This document shows, piece by piece, positions 20,662 through 29,922 of a stretch of 64,000 bases of DNA. The position numbers were made by a program, and so were the translations under genes. The notes under the pieces are model-generated. The model had not been told where the DNA came from. It worked only from the letters and a program-made list of their open reading frames with translations, and did not search any database. The stretch is from Streptomyces cellulosae (GTDB taxonomy: Bacteria; Actinomycetota; Actinomycetes; Streptomycetales; Streptomycetaceae): NCBI GenBank assembly GCA_014655195.1, contig BNBH01000001.1, positions 124,001-188,000 on the forward strand, given 5' to 3'. Within the stretch, counting starts at the first letter, position 1. Every line of letters begins with the position of its first letter.

Positions 20662-22446
20662 TCACTTGCCGTAGGCGAGCATCAGCTTCTCCTTCGCGTC
20701 GTCGTTGCCGTTCAGCCGGGTGGTCGACAGGTAGAAGCGGCCGTCGACCCAGTCGATCGCCTTGCTGAAGAAGCCGTTCTCGATGTCGGCGACCGCCTGC
20801 GGGTTCTGCATCAGCGTGGCCGGTTTGTGGTTCGCGCCGCTGACGGGCAGGGCGACGACCTGGCCGCCGGAGTCGTAGGACGGCTCGACGTAGGCGACGA
20901 GCTTGCCGCCCTCGACCTTCATCGGGATCATCGACTCCTCCGCGGGCGAGGACTGACGCCACAGCTCCTTGCCGTTGGCCAGGCTGATGGCGACGAGCTC
21001 GTTGGCCCCGGTGGTCGCGGCCGTCGGCAGGTAGAGGGTGTCGCCCGCGACGACGACGCCCGTGCAGCCCTGGAGGTCGCGCGCGAGGATGGCCCAGCCG
21101 CAGCCGGGGTCGAACTTCTCGTCGACGGCGACCTGGGAGCGCAGCTTGCCGGCGGCGGTGAAGGCCGCGATGTTCCACGACTTCTGGTCGCTGCCCTCCT
21201 CCTCCTTGGTCGCGTAGACGACCAGTGGGGAGACGGAGTAGGTGCGCTCGACGCGCCAGCCCTTGGCGTACTGGTAGGTCCACTTGGCCTTGCCGGTGGC
21301 GGGGTCGAGCTCGCGGACCTCGTCGTGGGCGTTGTCGCCGCCGGCGCCGCAGGAGGCGACCTGGATCAGCCGCTCGCCGCCCGCGAACGCGGCCGGGAAG
21401 CAGGGGGCGTCGCCGTACTTCTTGGAGTCCCACAGCTTCTTGCCCGTGCGCACGTCGTAGCCCGTGCCGGACTGCGAGCGTCCCACCACCAGGGTGTTGC
21501 CGGCGAGGGTCATCTCGATGGAGAGCACGCTGTCGAACAGGTCGCCGTCGGCGACCTCCTGCGTCCAGCCCTTCTCGCCCGTGTTCAGGTCGACGAGCTG
21601 GAGCTGGTTGCACTTGGCGCTGTCGCTGCTGCCGCTCATGGACGCGACGACGATCTTGTCGTCGGCCGTCCTCTCCGGGGTGACCGCGCAGATCTTGTGG
21701 GGGAAGGCGATGGTGTCCCAGGCGGGCTTGCCGTCGGTGACGTCGTACCCGTAGAGGTCCTTGTAGGCCGCCTTCACCGCGGTCTTGCCGGTGATCCACT
21801 GACCGGGGGCGTCGGCGCCGGAACCGGGGGCGTCGGGCGCCTCCTTGTACCAGAGCACCTTGGACTCGCCCGCCTGGCGGCCCTCGTTGAGGTCCTCGGT
21901 CTCCTCGCCGCCGTCACCGCTGCCGTCGCCCGGGTTGACCGGGGCGCCGCTGGACTTGCCCGGCTTGGGGTCGTCCGTCTTCTCGGCGACCGGCTCCTTC
22001 TTGTCGTCGTCGCCGGAGACGGCCCACACCGTGCCGCCGACGATCAGCGCGACCGCCACCGCGGCGGCGGCGATCAGGAGCGGCTTGCCCTTGAAGGGGT
22101 TGCGGGAGCCGCCGCCGGGCGGGGTGCCGGGCGCGCCGGGGAAACCGGGCTGCTGCGGATAGCCGTACCCGGGCTGCCCGTACGGGCCGGGCTGCTGCGG
22201 CTGTCCGTAGGGTCCGGGCTGCTGGTAGGGCCCGGAGGCGTAGGGGCCGGGCTGCGTCGGGGGCTGCTGGGGGTAGCCGTACCCGGGCTGCGGCTGCCCT
22301 TGCGGGGGCGGCGGCGCCGCCGGGGCGCCCTGCGGGGGCGGAGGGGTCTGCGGCGGCGTCTGCGGCGGGCCGAAACCCCCGCCCGGCGGCGGATCCTGTG
22401 GAGGTCCGAAGCCGCCCTGAGGCGGCTGGTTGGGCGGCTGAGTCAT
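20662..22446 (-). CDS. membrane-anchored PQQ-like beta-propeller protein, paralog B
   Basis: 594-aa protein with the same architecture as its neighbour: Pro/Gly/Gln-rich N-terminal region (about 1-120), one transmembrane helix (about 128-148), an acidic linker and an extracellular PQQ-like propeller. Shared signatures include the opening MTQPPNQPP, the GYGYPQQP repeats and LQGCTGVVVAGDTLYLPT, which matches CTGVTVGNDRLYIAT in paralog A. ATG 22446 is used. The two genes probably form an operon. Such tails can mediate self-association, but no role is assigned. Confidence 0.8.
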   Translation of the reverse strand: MTQPPNQPPQGGFGPPQDPPPGGGFGPPQTPPQTPPPPQGAPAAPPPPQGQPQPGYGYPQQPPTQPGPYASGPYQQPGPYGQPQQPGPYGQPGYGYPQQPGFPGAPGTPPGGGSRNPFKGKPLLIAAAAVAVALIVGGTVWAVSGDDDKKEPVAEKTDDPKPGKSSGAPVNPGDGSGDGGEETEDLNEGRQAGESKVLWYKEAPDAPGSGADAPGQWITGKTAVKAAYKDLYGYDVTDGKPAWDTIAFPHKICAVTPERTADDKIVVASMSGSSDSAKCNQLQLVDLNTGEKGWTQEVADGDLFDSVLSIEMTLAGNTLVVGRSQSGTGYDVRTGKKLWDSKKYGDAPCFPAAFAGGERLIQVASCGAGGDNAHDEVRELDPATGKAKWTYQYAKGWRVERTYSVSPLVVYATKEEEGSDQKSWNIAAFTAAGKLRSQVAVDEKFDPGCGWAILARDLQGCTGVVVAGDTLYLPTAATTGANELVAISLANGKELWRQSSPAEESMIPMKVEGGKLVAYVEPSYDSGGQVVALPVSGANHKPATLMQNPQAVADIENGFFSKAIDWVDGRFYLSTTRLNGNDDAKEKLMLAYGK

Positions 22447-22572
22447 CAGCGCGTTCCCCCTTGCTCACTGATTTTTAGCCACGCCCTGAGGTTCGTGATG
22501 ACCCAGAGTCGTCGTCGGTCACTTACCGGACGGCTCTTTCTATCACCCGGCACCGACACGCCACCGGGCCGC

Positions 22573-22598
22573 GTCCTCCCCTGTTCCCAAGGGAGGAC
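22573..22598 (-). terminator. possible terminator downstream of the ABC-F gene
   Basis: Perfect 8-bp stem (22573-22580 with 22591-22598) and a 10-nt loop about 90 bp after the ABC-F stop. It is shorter and farther away than the other hairpins in the window. Confidence 0.45.
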
Positions 22599-22690
22599 CG
22601 GCCTGTGATACGTCCGTTACGCGCCTTCACGCCCTCTTCACGCAGCGCGCGCTCCCCGCACGCGGGCGCGTGACGCTGCTCTCGCGCCGG

Positions 22691-24502
22691 TCAGGCGTCC
22701 TCGGCGAGTTCCAGCCAGCGCAGCTCCAGTTCGTCGCGCTGACCGGCCAGGTCCCGCAGTTCGGCGTCCAGTTCGGCCACCTTCGCGAAGTCCGTGGCGT
22801 TCTCGGCGATGGCGGTGTGGAGGGTGGCCTCCCTGGCCGAGATCTTGTCCAGCTGGCGCTCGATGCGCTGGAGTTCCTTCTTCGCGGCGCGCTGGTCGGC
22901 GGCGCTCTTCTCGGGCGTCGCGGAGCGGGCCGGGGCGGCGGCCTGGGCGGAGGCGGCGGCGGCCTCCTCCATGCGCTTGCGGCGCTCCAGGTACTCGTCG
23001 ATGCCGCGCGGCAGCATCCGCAGGGTGCCGTCGCCGAGGAGGGCGAAGACGCGGTCGGTGGTGCGCTCGACGAAGAACCGGTCGTGGGAGATCACGATCA
23101 TCGAGCCGGGCCAGCCGTCGAGGAGGTCCTCGAGCTGGGTCAGGGTCTCGATGTCGAGGTCGTTGGTGGGCTCGTCGAGGAAGAGGACGTTGGGCTCGTC
23201 CATCAGCAGCCGCAGCAGCTGGAGGCGGCGGCGCTCACCGCCGGAGAGGTCCCCGACGGGCGTCCACTGCTTCTCCTTGTTGAAGCCGAAGGTCTCGCAG
23301 AGCTGACCGGCGGTCATCTCGCGTCCCTTGCCGAGGTCGACGCGCTCACGCACCTGCTGCACGGCCTGCAGCACCCGCCAGGTGGGGTCGAGTTCGGCGA
23401 CCTCCTGCGACAGGTAGGCGAGCTTCACCGTCTTGCCGACGCGGACGCGGCCGGCCGCGGGCTGCGTCTCGCCCTCGCTGCGGGCGGCCTCGGCGAGCGC
23501 GCGCAGCAGGGACGTCTTGCCGGCGCCGTTGACGCCGACCAGGCCGATGCGGTCGCCGGGGCCGAGCTGCCAGGTGACGTGCTTCAGCAGCACCTTGGGC
23601 CCGGCCTGGACGGTCACGTCCTCCAGGTCGAACACGGTCTTGCCGAGCCGCGAGGAGGCGAACTTCATCAGCTCGCTGCTGTCGCGCGGCGGCGGCACGT
23701 CCGCGATCAGCTCGTTGGCGGCCTCCACGCGGAAGCGCGGCTTGGAGGTGCGGGCGGGGGCGCCGCGGCGCAGCCAGGCCAGCTCCTTGCGGACCAGGTT
23801 CTGCCGCTTGGCCTCCTCGGTGGCGGCGATGCGCTCACGCTCGGCGCGGGCGAAGACGTAGTCGGAGTAGCCGCCCTCGTACTCGTGGACGACGCCGCGC
23901 TGCACGTCCCACATGCGGGTGCAGACCTGGTCGAGGAACCACCGGTCGTGGGTGACGCAGACGAGCGCGGAGCGGCGGTTGCGCAGATGCTCGGCGAGCC
24001 AGGCGATGCCCTCGACGTCGAGGTGGTTGGTCGGCTCGTCCAGGACGATCAGGTCCTGCTCCTCGATGAGCAGCTTGGCCAGCGCGATACGGCGCCGCTC
24101 GCCGCCGGACAGCGGTCCGATGACGGTGTCGAGCCCCTTGGGGAAACCGGGCAGGTCCAGCCCGCCGAACAGCCCGGTGAGGACGTCGCGGACCTTGGCG
24201 TCGCCGGCCCACTCGTGGTCGGCCATGTCGCCGATGACCTCGTGCCGGACGGTGGCCTCCGGGTCCAGGGAGTCGTGCTGGGTGAGCACGCCGAGCCGCA
24301 GCCCGCCGGAGTGCGTCACGCGCCCGGTGTCGGCGTCCTCCAGCCGGGCCAGCATGCGGATCAGCGTGGTCTTGCCGTCGCCGTTGCGCCCCACGACCCC
24401 GATCCGGTCCCCCTCGGAGACGCCGAGCGAAATCCCGTCCAGCAGCGCACGGGTGCCGTACACCTTGCTGACGTTCTCGACATTGACCAGATTGACGGCC
24501 AT
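22691..24502 (-). CDS. ABC-F family ATPase (Uup/EttA-like, ribosome-associated)
   Basis: 603-aa soluble protein with two ATP-binding cassettes and no membrane domain. The first has Walker A GRNGDGKTT (about 38-46) and signature LSGGERRRIALA, the second GVNGAGKTS and LSGGERRRLQLL. Both have LDEPTNHLD/LDEPTNDLD Walker B motifs. A charged linker lies between, and a C-terminal coiled coil (about 540-600) resembles Uup. ABC-F proteins act on ribosomes in elongation control or antibiotic protection. Nothing in the neighbourhood suggests a resistance role. ATG 24502 starts MAVNLVNVE. Confidence 0.88.
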   Translation of the reverse strand: MAVNLVNVENVSKVYGTRALLDGISLGVSEGDRIGVVGRNGDGKTTLIRMLARLEDADTGRVTHSGGLRLGVLTQHDSLDPEATVRHEVIGDMADHEWAGDAKVRDVLTGLFGGLDLPGFPKGLDTVIGPLSGGERRRIALAKLLIEEQDLIVLDEPTNHLDVEGIAWLAEHLRNRRSALVCVTHDRWFLDQVCTRMWDVQRGVVHEYEGGYSDYVFARAERERIAATEEAKRQNLVRKELAWLRRGAPARTSKPRFRVEAANELIADVPPPRDSSELMKFASSRLGKTVFDLEDVTVQAGPKVLLKHVTWQLGPGDRIGLVGVNGAGKTSLLRALAEAARSEGETQPAAGRVRVGKTVKLAYLSQEVAELDPTWRVLQAVQQVRERVDLGKGREMTAGQLCETFGFNKEKQWTPVGDLSGGERRRLQLLRLLMDEPNVLFLDEPTNDLDIETLTQLEDLLDGWPGSMIVISHDRFFVERTTDRVFALLGDGTLRMLPRGIDEYLERRKRMEEAAAASAQAAAPARSATPEKSAADQRAAKKELQRIERQLDKISAREATLHTAIAENATDFAKVAELDAELRDLAGQRDELELRWLELAEDA

Positions 24503-24658
24503 TTCTCTCCTGCCCGGTGGATCGATCAGCTTTCCAGCGTAGGCCCTGCCGGGGCGGGGCCGGGACGCGAGGAGTCAGTCACTCTTTGTGATGATGTGAT
24601 CGGGATACGGCCGCTACTGTGGAGGACAGGCACCAGGATCTTGTCCATGGGAGGACCC

Positions 24659-25255
24659 ATGACAGCCGAGTCCGTAGAGCACCACGTGCAATGGCCGGTG
24701 CCGCCCCTGGACGGATACACCGTGGACGACCTGTTCGCGCTGCCGGATCTCCCGCCGCACACCGAGCTGATCGACGGGAGCCTGGTTTTCGTGAGTCCGC
24801 GGCGCCGCTTCCATGGGAACATGGTTGACCTGCTCGTCTTCGGCCTGCGCAGCAGTGGTCTGCCCGCCGAATTCAGGGTCAGCCGGGAAATGACCGTGGT
24901 CCTCGACAGGCGCAATGGTCCTGAACCCGATGTGAGCGTGATCCGGACCGACGCGATCACCGGTCCGGAACAGACGAGTTACCGGGCCAACGACGTACTT
25001 CTGGCCATCGAGGTGGTCTCACCCGAGTCCGAGTCCCGCGACCGCACAACCAAACCGCACAAGTACGCCGCCGCCGGCATCCCGAATTTCTGGCGCGTCG
25101 AAGCGAGCGGGACAGACGGCAGGCCCGTGATCCACGTCTACGAACTCGACCCGCTCACCAGGGCGTACATCCACACCGGCATGCACCACGACCGCATCAA
25201 GGTCGACAAGCCCTACTCCATCGACATCGGCCTGACCGCCATCGACGAACTCTGA
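24659..25255 (+). CDS. Uma2-family (DUF820) putative endonuclease
   Basis: 198-aa protein with the restriction-endonuclease-like core of Uma2 proteins: HTELIDGSLVFVSP, later PEPDVSVIR (acidic catalytic position), LLAIEVVSPESESRD and KPHKYAAAGIPNFWRVE, which supply the Glu/Asp and Lys residues expected for the PD-(D/E)xK site. GGGAGG precedes ATG 24659 by four bases. These genes are abundant in Streptomyces and cyanobacteria, and their biological role is poorly known. A lone gene, divergent from the ABC-F gene. Confidence 0.82.
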   Translation: MTAESVEHHVQWPVPPLDGYTVDDLFALPDLPPHTELIDGSLVFVSPRRRFHGNMVDLLVFGLRSSGLPAEFRVSREMTVVLDRRNGPEPDVSVIRTDAITGPEQTSYRANDVLLAIEVVSPESESRDRTTKPHKYAAAGIPNFWRVEASGTDGRPVIHVYELDPLTRAYIHTGMHHDRIKVDKPYSIDIGLTAIDEL

Positions 25256-25265
25256 GGGATGACCG

Positions 25266-26162
25266 TCAGACGACCGTGGCCCCCGGCACCGGCCCCGACG
25301 CAGTGCGTACGTCTCGGCAGGTGCCGGAGGTCCGCAGCGCCGCCGCGAGGGCCTCCGCCGCCTCCGCGTCCCGCGCCAGGAACGCCGTCGTCGGCCCCGA
25401 CCCCGACACCAGCGAGACCAGCGCCCCCGCCGCGCGCCCCGCGGCCAGCGTGTCCGCCAGCTCCGGGAACAGCGACAGCGCCGCCGACTGAAGATCGTTG
25501 GACACGGTGGCCGCGAGCGCGTTCGCGTCACCCTTGGCGAGTGCGCCGAGCAGTTCCCGCGAAGCCACCGGCTCCGGGACCTCCCGCGCTTCCGCCAGCC
25601 GGTCGAACTCCCGGAACACCGCCGGTGTGGACAGCCCCCGGGTGGCCATCGCGAACACCCAGTGGAAGGCGCCCCCGACCTCCAGCTCCGTCAGCTTCTC
25701 GCCGCGCCCGGTGCCGAGTGCGGCCCCGCCGACCAGGCTGAACGGCACGTCGCTGCCCAGCTCGGCGCAGATGTCGAGGAGTTCGTCCCGCGAGGCGCCC
25801 GTGCCCCACAGCGCGTCGCAGGCGAGCAGGGCGCCCGCGCCGTCCGCGCTGCCGCCGGCCATGCCGCCCGCGACGGGGATGTCCTTGGCGATGTGCAGAT
25901 GGACGTCGGGCGTGCGGCCGTACCGCTGGGCGAGGGCGACGGCGGCGCGGGCGGCGAGGTTGGTGCGGTCCAGGGGGACCTGCGCGGCGTCGGGGCCCTC
26001 ACAGGTGATGCTCAGCCCGTCCGGCGACGGGGTCGCGGTCACCTCGTCGTACAGGCCGACCGCGAGGAAGACGTTGGCCAGCTCGTGGAAGCCGTCGGGG
26101 CGGGCCGCGCCGACCGCGAGCTGGACGTTGACCTTGGCGGGGACGCGGACGGTGACGCTCAC
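25266..26162 (-). CDS. ispE: 4-diphosphocytidyl-2-C-methyl-D-erythritol kinase
   Basis: Fourth step of the MEP isoprenoid pathway: phosphorylates CDP-ME at the 2-hydroxyl. The 298-aa GHMP kinase has the substrate-side segment [12 protein letters not shown] (9-20), the ATP-binding loop [15 protein letters not shown] and the C-terminal [12 protein letters not shown] 26162 overlaps the rsmA stop (GTGA), so it is translationally coupled to rsmA, the order seen in most actinobacteria. Its end is 10 bp from convergent Uma2. Confidence 0.95.
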   Translation of the reverse strand: MSVTVRVPAKVNVQLAVGAARPDGFHELANVFLAVGLYDEVTATPSPDGLSITCEGPDAAQVPLDRTNLAARAAVALAQRYGRTPDVHLHIAKDIPVAGGMAGGSADGAGALLACDALWGTGASRDELLDICAELGSDVPFSLVGGAALGTGRGEKLTELEVGGAFHWVFAMATRGLSTPAVFREFDRLAEAREVPEPVASRELLGALAKGDANALAATVSNDLQSAALSLFPELADTLAAGRAAGALVSLVSGSGPTTAFLARDAEAAEALAAALRTSGTCRDVRTASGPVPGATVV

Positions 26163-27061
26163 TGCGGGGCCTGCCCCTCGTGTCCGACGGCCTTGGGCTC
26201 GGCGTCCTTGTGCTCGGCGACGCGCGCGAACTCCTCGACGGTCAGCGACTCGCCCCGCGCCTGCGGGGAGACGTCCGCGGCGACCAGCGCCGCCTCGGCC
26301 GCGGCCGGCGAGCCCGCCCAGCCGGCGAGGGCGGCGCGCAGCGTCTTGCGGCGCTGGGCGAAGGCCGCGTCGACCACGGCGAACACCTCACGCCTGCTCG
26401 CGGTGGTCTTCAGCGGCTCCGCGCGCCGCACCAGCGACACCAGGCCGCTGTCGACGTTCGGCGCGGGCCAGAACACGTTGCGGCCGATGGCCCCGGCGCG
26501 CTTCACCTCGGCGTACCAGTTGGCCTTGACCGAGGGCACGCCGTACACCTTGGAGCCGGGGGCGGCGGCGAGCCGGTCGGCGACCTCGGACTGGACCATC
26601 ACCAGCGTGCGCTCGATGCTCGGGAAGGTCTCGAGCATGTGCAGCAGGACCGGGACGGCGACGTTGTAGGGGAGGTTGGCGACCAGCGCGGTCGGGGCCG
26701 GGCCCGGCAGCTCGGTGACGTGCATCGCGTCGGAGTGGACCAGCGCGAACCGGCCGGCGCGCTCCGGCATGCGGGCGGCGACGGTGGCGGGCAGCGCCCC
26801 GGCCAGCACGTCGTCGATCTCCACCGCGGTGACCCGGTCGGCGGCCTCCAGCAGCGCCAGCGTGAGCGAGCCGAGTCCGGGGCCGACCTCGACGACGACG
26901 TCATCGGGGCGTACCTCGGCGGTGCGCACGATACGGCGGACCGTGTTGGCGTCGATGACGAAGTTCTGGCCGCGCTGCTTGGTGGGCCGTACGCCGAGGG
27001 CGGCCGCCAGTTCGCGGACGTCGGCGGGGCCCAGGAGGGCGTCGGGGGTGGGGCTGGTCAC
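26159..27061 (-). CDS. rsmA: 16S rRNA dimethyladenosine transferase (KsgA)
   Basis: Dimethylates two adjacent adenines near the 3' end of 16S rRNA during 30S maturation. The 300-aa protein has the entry motif KQRGQNFV (about 26-33), SAM motif [16 protein letters not shown], the acidic VEID loop and the catalytic NLPYNVAVP (motif IV). GTG 27061 gives the family-like start [18 protein letters not shown]. There is no strong ribosome-binding site. It lies 50 bp after rpf on the same strand and is coupled to ispE. Confidence 0.94.
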   Translation of the reverse strand: MTSPTPDALLGPADVRELAAALGVRPTKQRGQNFVIDANTVRRIVRTAEVRPDDVVVEVGPGLGSLTLALLEAADRVTAVEIDDVLAGALPATVAARMPERAGRFALVHSDAMHVTELPGPAPTALVANLPYNVAVPVLLHMLETFPSIERTLVMVQSEVADRLAAAPGSKVYGVPSVKANWYAEVKRAGAIGRNVFWPAPNVDSGLVSLVRRAEPLKTTASRREVFAVVDAAFAQRRKTLRAALAGWAGSPAAAEAALVAADVSPQARGESLTVEEFARVAEHKDAEPKAVGHEGQAPQ

Positions 27062-27111
27062 GGGACAAGGGTACGGGGCGCGCGGGTACGCCCCGGTCAC
27101 CGCCGGTGCCG

Positions 27112-28368
27112 TCACCCGCGCAGGTGGACTCCGCAGTGCGGCCAGGCGGCGGCGCCGCTGCGGACGTAGAGCTGCTTCGCGCGGTACGTCTGCTCGGCCG
27201 GGGGCGCGTCCTGGGGGCGGCCGGCGCCGCCTAGGTCGCGCCAGGTGCGGGTGTCGAACTGGTACAGCCCGCCGTACGTGCCGGACGGGTCGGTGGCGTC
27301 GGGCCGGCCGCCGGACTCGCACCGCGCGAGCGCGTCCCAGTCCAGCGCGTCCGTGCCCCGCACGGACATCGGCACGGGCCGGGTGCCGACCCGTACCCGG
27401 CGCGCGACGGGTTCGCGCACCACCTCGGTGTGCAGCAGCCGGGGCCGCTGCCGGACGCCGTTGACGGTGCGCTGCGCGTAGGTGAGGCGCCGCAGCCCGG
27501 GCCGTCCGGCGCGGTCGACGACCACCGTGCCGTGGGCCAGCGCGGGGTCCTCGACGCGTTCCTCGGTGAACGGGATCTCCTCGTCGCGGACCTCCGTGCC
27601 GTCGGTGATGCGCAGCACGGTGACGACCTGGCCGTCGCGCGGGAAGCTGCCGGGGGCGACGGAGGTGGTGTCGCGTCCGCGCAGGGTGACCCCGGCCTGG
27701 TGCACGGCCTCCCGCACGGTCGCGGCGTTGGTGCGGACGCTGCGGGCCCGCCCGTCGGCGAGGACGGTCACCGCCCGTTCGGTGCGGACCTCCAAGGCGA
27801 GCCCGGCGGGTCCGACGCGGGTGCCGGGCGGGACGGACAGATGGGCGCCGGCGATCCGTACGCCCAGCCGCCGCAGCGCCTCCTGGACGGTGGGCGCGGT
27901 CGTCCACACCTCCTGCCGGGTGCCGTCGAGGGTGAGCAGCAGCGGGCGCGCGTGCCGCACCTCGACGGTGCCGCCGTCCTCCAGGGCGGTGCCGGGGGCG
28001 GGGCTGATCTCGTCGTGCGGTCCGGTGCGCACGCCCTCGTCGGCGAGCAGCCCGGTGACGTCGTCGGCGAAGGTGTGCAGGGTGCGGGGGCTGCCGTCGA
28101 CGGTCAGCTCGACGCCCTTGTCCTCGGCGACGAAGGCGCTGGTGCCGCCGGCGAGGAACGCGACGACCAGCGCCTTCGGCAGCAGCCGGCGCGCGGCCTC
28201 GGCCCGCTCGGCGTACCGGCCGGGGCGCCGGTGCGCGGACCGCCTCGACGGAGAGGCGGGCGCGCGGCGGGGCAGGGAGGGCACGGTCTCCGCCTCGTGG
28301 ATCCCGCCGCACACGGCGTGCGTCGGGCACGTCTTGTGATACGTCTCGAACCGCAGGGTGGTGCTCAC
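27112..28368 (-). CDS. resuscitation-promoting factor RpfB-like cell-wall lytic protein
   Basis: Secreted or membrane-anchored peptidoglycan hydrolase that helps dormant cells or spores regrow. The 418-aa protein has an N-terminal transmembrane/signal segment (about 65-82) after a basic region, three DUF348 repeats (about 85-255), a G5 domain (about 265-345) and a C-terminal transglycosylase-like Rpf domain starting [15 protein letters not shown] with the catalytic Glu. This is the RpfB layout. GTG 28368 has GGAG nine bases upstream. A hexamer pair at 28418-28447 is a plausible promoter. Confidence 0.88.
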   Translation of the reverse strand: MSTTLRFETYHKTCPTHAVCGGIHEAETVPSLPRRAPASPSRRSAHRRPGRYAERAEAARRLLPKALVVAFLAGGTSAFVAEDKGVELTVDGSPRTLHTFADDVTGLLADEGVRTGPHDEISPAPGTALEDGGTVEVRHARPLLLTLDGTRQEVWTTAPTVQEALRRLGVRIAGAHLSVPPGTRVGPAGLALEVRTERAVTVLADGRARSVRTNAATVREAVHQAGVTLRGRDTTSVAPGSFPRDGQVVTVLRITDGTEVRDEEIPFTEERVEDPALAHGTVVVDRAGRPGLRRLTYAQRTVNGVRQRPRLLHTEVVREPVARRVRVGTRPVPMSVRGTDALDWDALARCESGGRPDATDPSGTYGGLYQFDTRTWRDLGGAGRPQDAPPAEQTYRAKQLYVRSGAAAWPHCGVHLRG

Positions 28369-28417
28369 GCCGACACGCTCCAGGGCTGGCCACGGGGACC
28401 CCCGAGGGGGCTCCCAG

Positions 28418-28447
28418 AACCTAGCCGAGCGCCGATCGCTCTCCCAA
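28418..28447 (-). promoter_or_regulatory. candidate promoter of the rpf gene
   Basis: On the minus strand TTGGGA (28447-28442), an 18-bp spacer and TAGGTT (28423-28418) resemble a housekeeping-type promoter. The leader that follows contains a short G/C hairpin (CCCCC-TC-GGGGG) before the GTG start. Confidence 0.45.
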
Positions 28448-28485
28448 GCGACACGACTACGGAGCGTGGATGTGGCGCGGGTCCG

Positions 28486-29367
28486 TCAGTAGCCGAAGGC
28501 GCGCGCGGTGTTGGCGCCCAGCGCGGTGGCCAGCGCGTCCTCGTCGATGCCGCGCACGGCGGCCATGGCACGCACGGTGACCGGCACCAGGTAGGGGGCG
28601 TTGGGGCGGCCGCGGTAGGGCACGGGGGTGAGGAAGGGCGCGTCGGTCTCGACCAGGACCAGCTCCAGCGGGGCGACGGCGAGGGCGTCCCGCAGGTTCT
28701 GCGCGTTCTTGAAGGTGACGTTGCCGGCGAACGACATGTAGTAGCCGGCGCGGGCGCAGATCTCCGCCATGTCGGCGTCGCCGGAGTAGCAGTGGAAGAC
28801 GGTGCGCTCGGGGGCGCCCTCCTCCTTCAGCACGCGCAGCACGTCCGCGTGGGCGTCACGGTCGTGGATCACGAGCGTCTTGCCGTGCCGCTTGGCGATC
28901 TCGATGTGGGCGCGGAAGGACCGCTCCTGCGCCTCCTTGCCGTCCTCGCCGGTGCGGAAGTAGTCGAGACCCGTCTCACCGACGCCCTTGACGTGGGGCA
29001 GAGCGGCCAGCCGGTCGATCTCGGCGAGCGCCTCGTCCAGCGCCGCGTCCCCGCCGGGCTCGCGGGCGCCCTGCCTCGACCAGCCGTCGGCATCGCCGAG
29101 CACGATCCGGGGCGCCTCGTTGGGGTGCAGGGCGACCGTCGCGTGCACGGCGTCGTACGCGGCGGCCGTCTCCGCCGCCCACCGGGACCCCTTGAGGTCG
29201 CAGCCGACCTGCACCACGGTCGTCACCCCCACCGACGCGGCCTTGGCGAGGGCCTCCTCGACGGTGCCGGACTGCATGTCGAGGTGGGTGTGCGAGTCCG
29301 CGACCGGCACCCGCAGGGGCTCCGGGAGCGGCGGCGCGGCGTTCTTGTCGGTGGTGTCGGCAGGCAT
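28486..29367 (-). CDS. tatD: TatD-family metal-dependent hydrolase
   Basis: 293-aa TIM-barrel enzyme of the amidohydrolase superfamily; TatD proteins act as 3'-5' DNases and D-amino-acyl-tRNA-related hydrolases. Metal ligands are visible: HTHLD (about 26-30), GETGLDYF, the His of VIHDRDA, FHCYSG and the Asp of VETDAPFL. ATG 29367 is used. The gene order tatD-rpf-rsmA-ispE is the standard actinobacterial arrangement and includes a 117-bp gap before rpf with its own promoter. Confidence 0.92.
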   Translation of the reverse strand: MPADTTDKNAAPPLPEPLRVPVADSHTHLDMQSGTVEEALAKAASVGVTTVVQVGCDLKGSRWAAETAAAYDAVHATVALHPNEAPRIVLGDADGWSRQGAREPGGDAALDEALAEIDRLAALPHVKGVGETGLDYFRTGEDGKEAQERSFRAHIEIAKRHGKTLVIHDRDAHADVLRVLKEEGAPERTVFHCYSGDADMAEICARAGYYMSFAGNVTFKNAQNLRDALAVAPLELVLVETDAPFLTPVPYRGRPNAPYLVPVTVRAMAAVRGIDEDALATALGANTARAFGY

Positions 29368-29377
29368 GCTCCCGATC

Positions 29378-29731
29378 CTACGGAAGCGGCGCGGCCCCCT
29401 TCGGCGCCCAGGGCGCCTCCACCGGTCCGGCGGCGGGCACCCGGCGCTCCCGGTGGGCGGCGTCGCGCGCCGAGGCGACCCGGCCCGGGCGGAGGATCCG
29501 CACGACGTGGCCGTCGCAGCTGCGGCAGGTGGGCCGGCTGAGCGGGGAGGGCACGATGCGGCCGTCCGCCACGTACAGGACGAAGGTGTGGCCGTCGGCG
29601 TCGACGTGGTGCTCTATCTCGTACGCCTGCTCCCAGCCGTAGCCGCAGCGCATGCAGGCGAAGGCGTACGCCTCGGTGACGACGGCGGTGGCGCCCGCGC
29701 GCAGTGCGCCCGGTCCGGAGATCTCGGTCAT
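29378..29731 (-). CDS. zinc-ribbon-like protein of unknown function
   Basis: 117-aa protein with two CxxC pairs, CMRCGYGW (about 26-33) and CRSCDGH (about 68-74), about 40 residues apart, consistent with a zinc ribbon. The C-terminal 35 residues are Arg/Pro/Ala-rich and probably disordered. ATG 29731 has AGGAG upstream. It ends 10 bp before tatD, so it is likely in the same transcription unit. No specific family was recognised. Confidence 0.72.
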   Translation of the reverse strand: MTEISGPGALRAGATAVVTEAYAFACMRCGYGWEQAYEIEHHVDADGHTFVLYVADGRIVPSPLSRPTCRSCDGHVVRILRPGRVASARDAAHRERRVPAAGPVEAPWAPKGAAPLP

Positions 29732-29755
29732 GCCGGCTCCTGTCGGTCCGCTGAC

Positions 29756-29777
29756 GGGGCGGGCCCGTGCCCGCCCC
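29756..29777 (-). repeat. perfect hairpin upstream of the zinc-ribbon gene
   Basis: Nine-bp perfect stem (29756-29764 with 29769-29777) and a 4-nt loop, 25 bp before the zinc-ribbon gene. It may be a second terminator for rsmI or a 5'-leader hairpin. Confidence 0.5.
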
Positions 29778-29856
29778 TGCGACCAGTGGACTCCCGGGCG
29801 GCCATGAGCACACCGGCGCGGGCGGAAGATTGGCGCCGATTTGGCCGTGTCTTACC

Positions 29857-29894
29857 GGAACGCCCCGGACGCTTTACCGACGCGGGGGCGTTCC
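29857..29894 (-). terminator. terminator downstream of rsmI
   Basis: Perfect 10-bp arms (29857-29866 and 29885-29894) with an 18-nt loop, 29 bp after the rsmI stop on the minus strand. Confidence 0.65.
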
Positions 29895-29922
29895 ATGACG
29901 ATGGCGCGCGCCGTCGCGCGCC

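Noticed and set aside
28369..28485. c-di-AMP (ydaO-type) riboswitch before the rpf gene
   Set aside because: Some Streptomyces rpf genes have one, but this 117-bp gap is too short for the usual element and no conserved core was seen.
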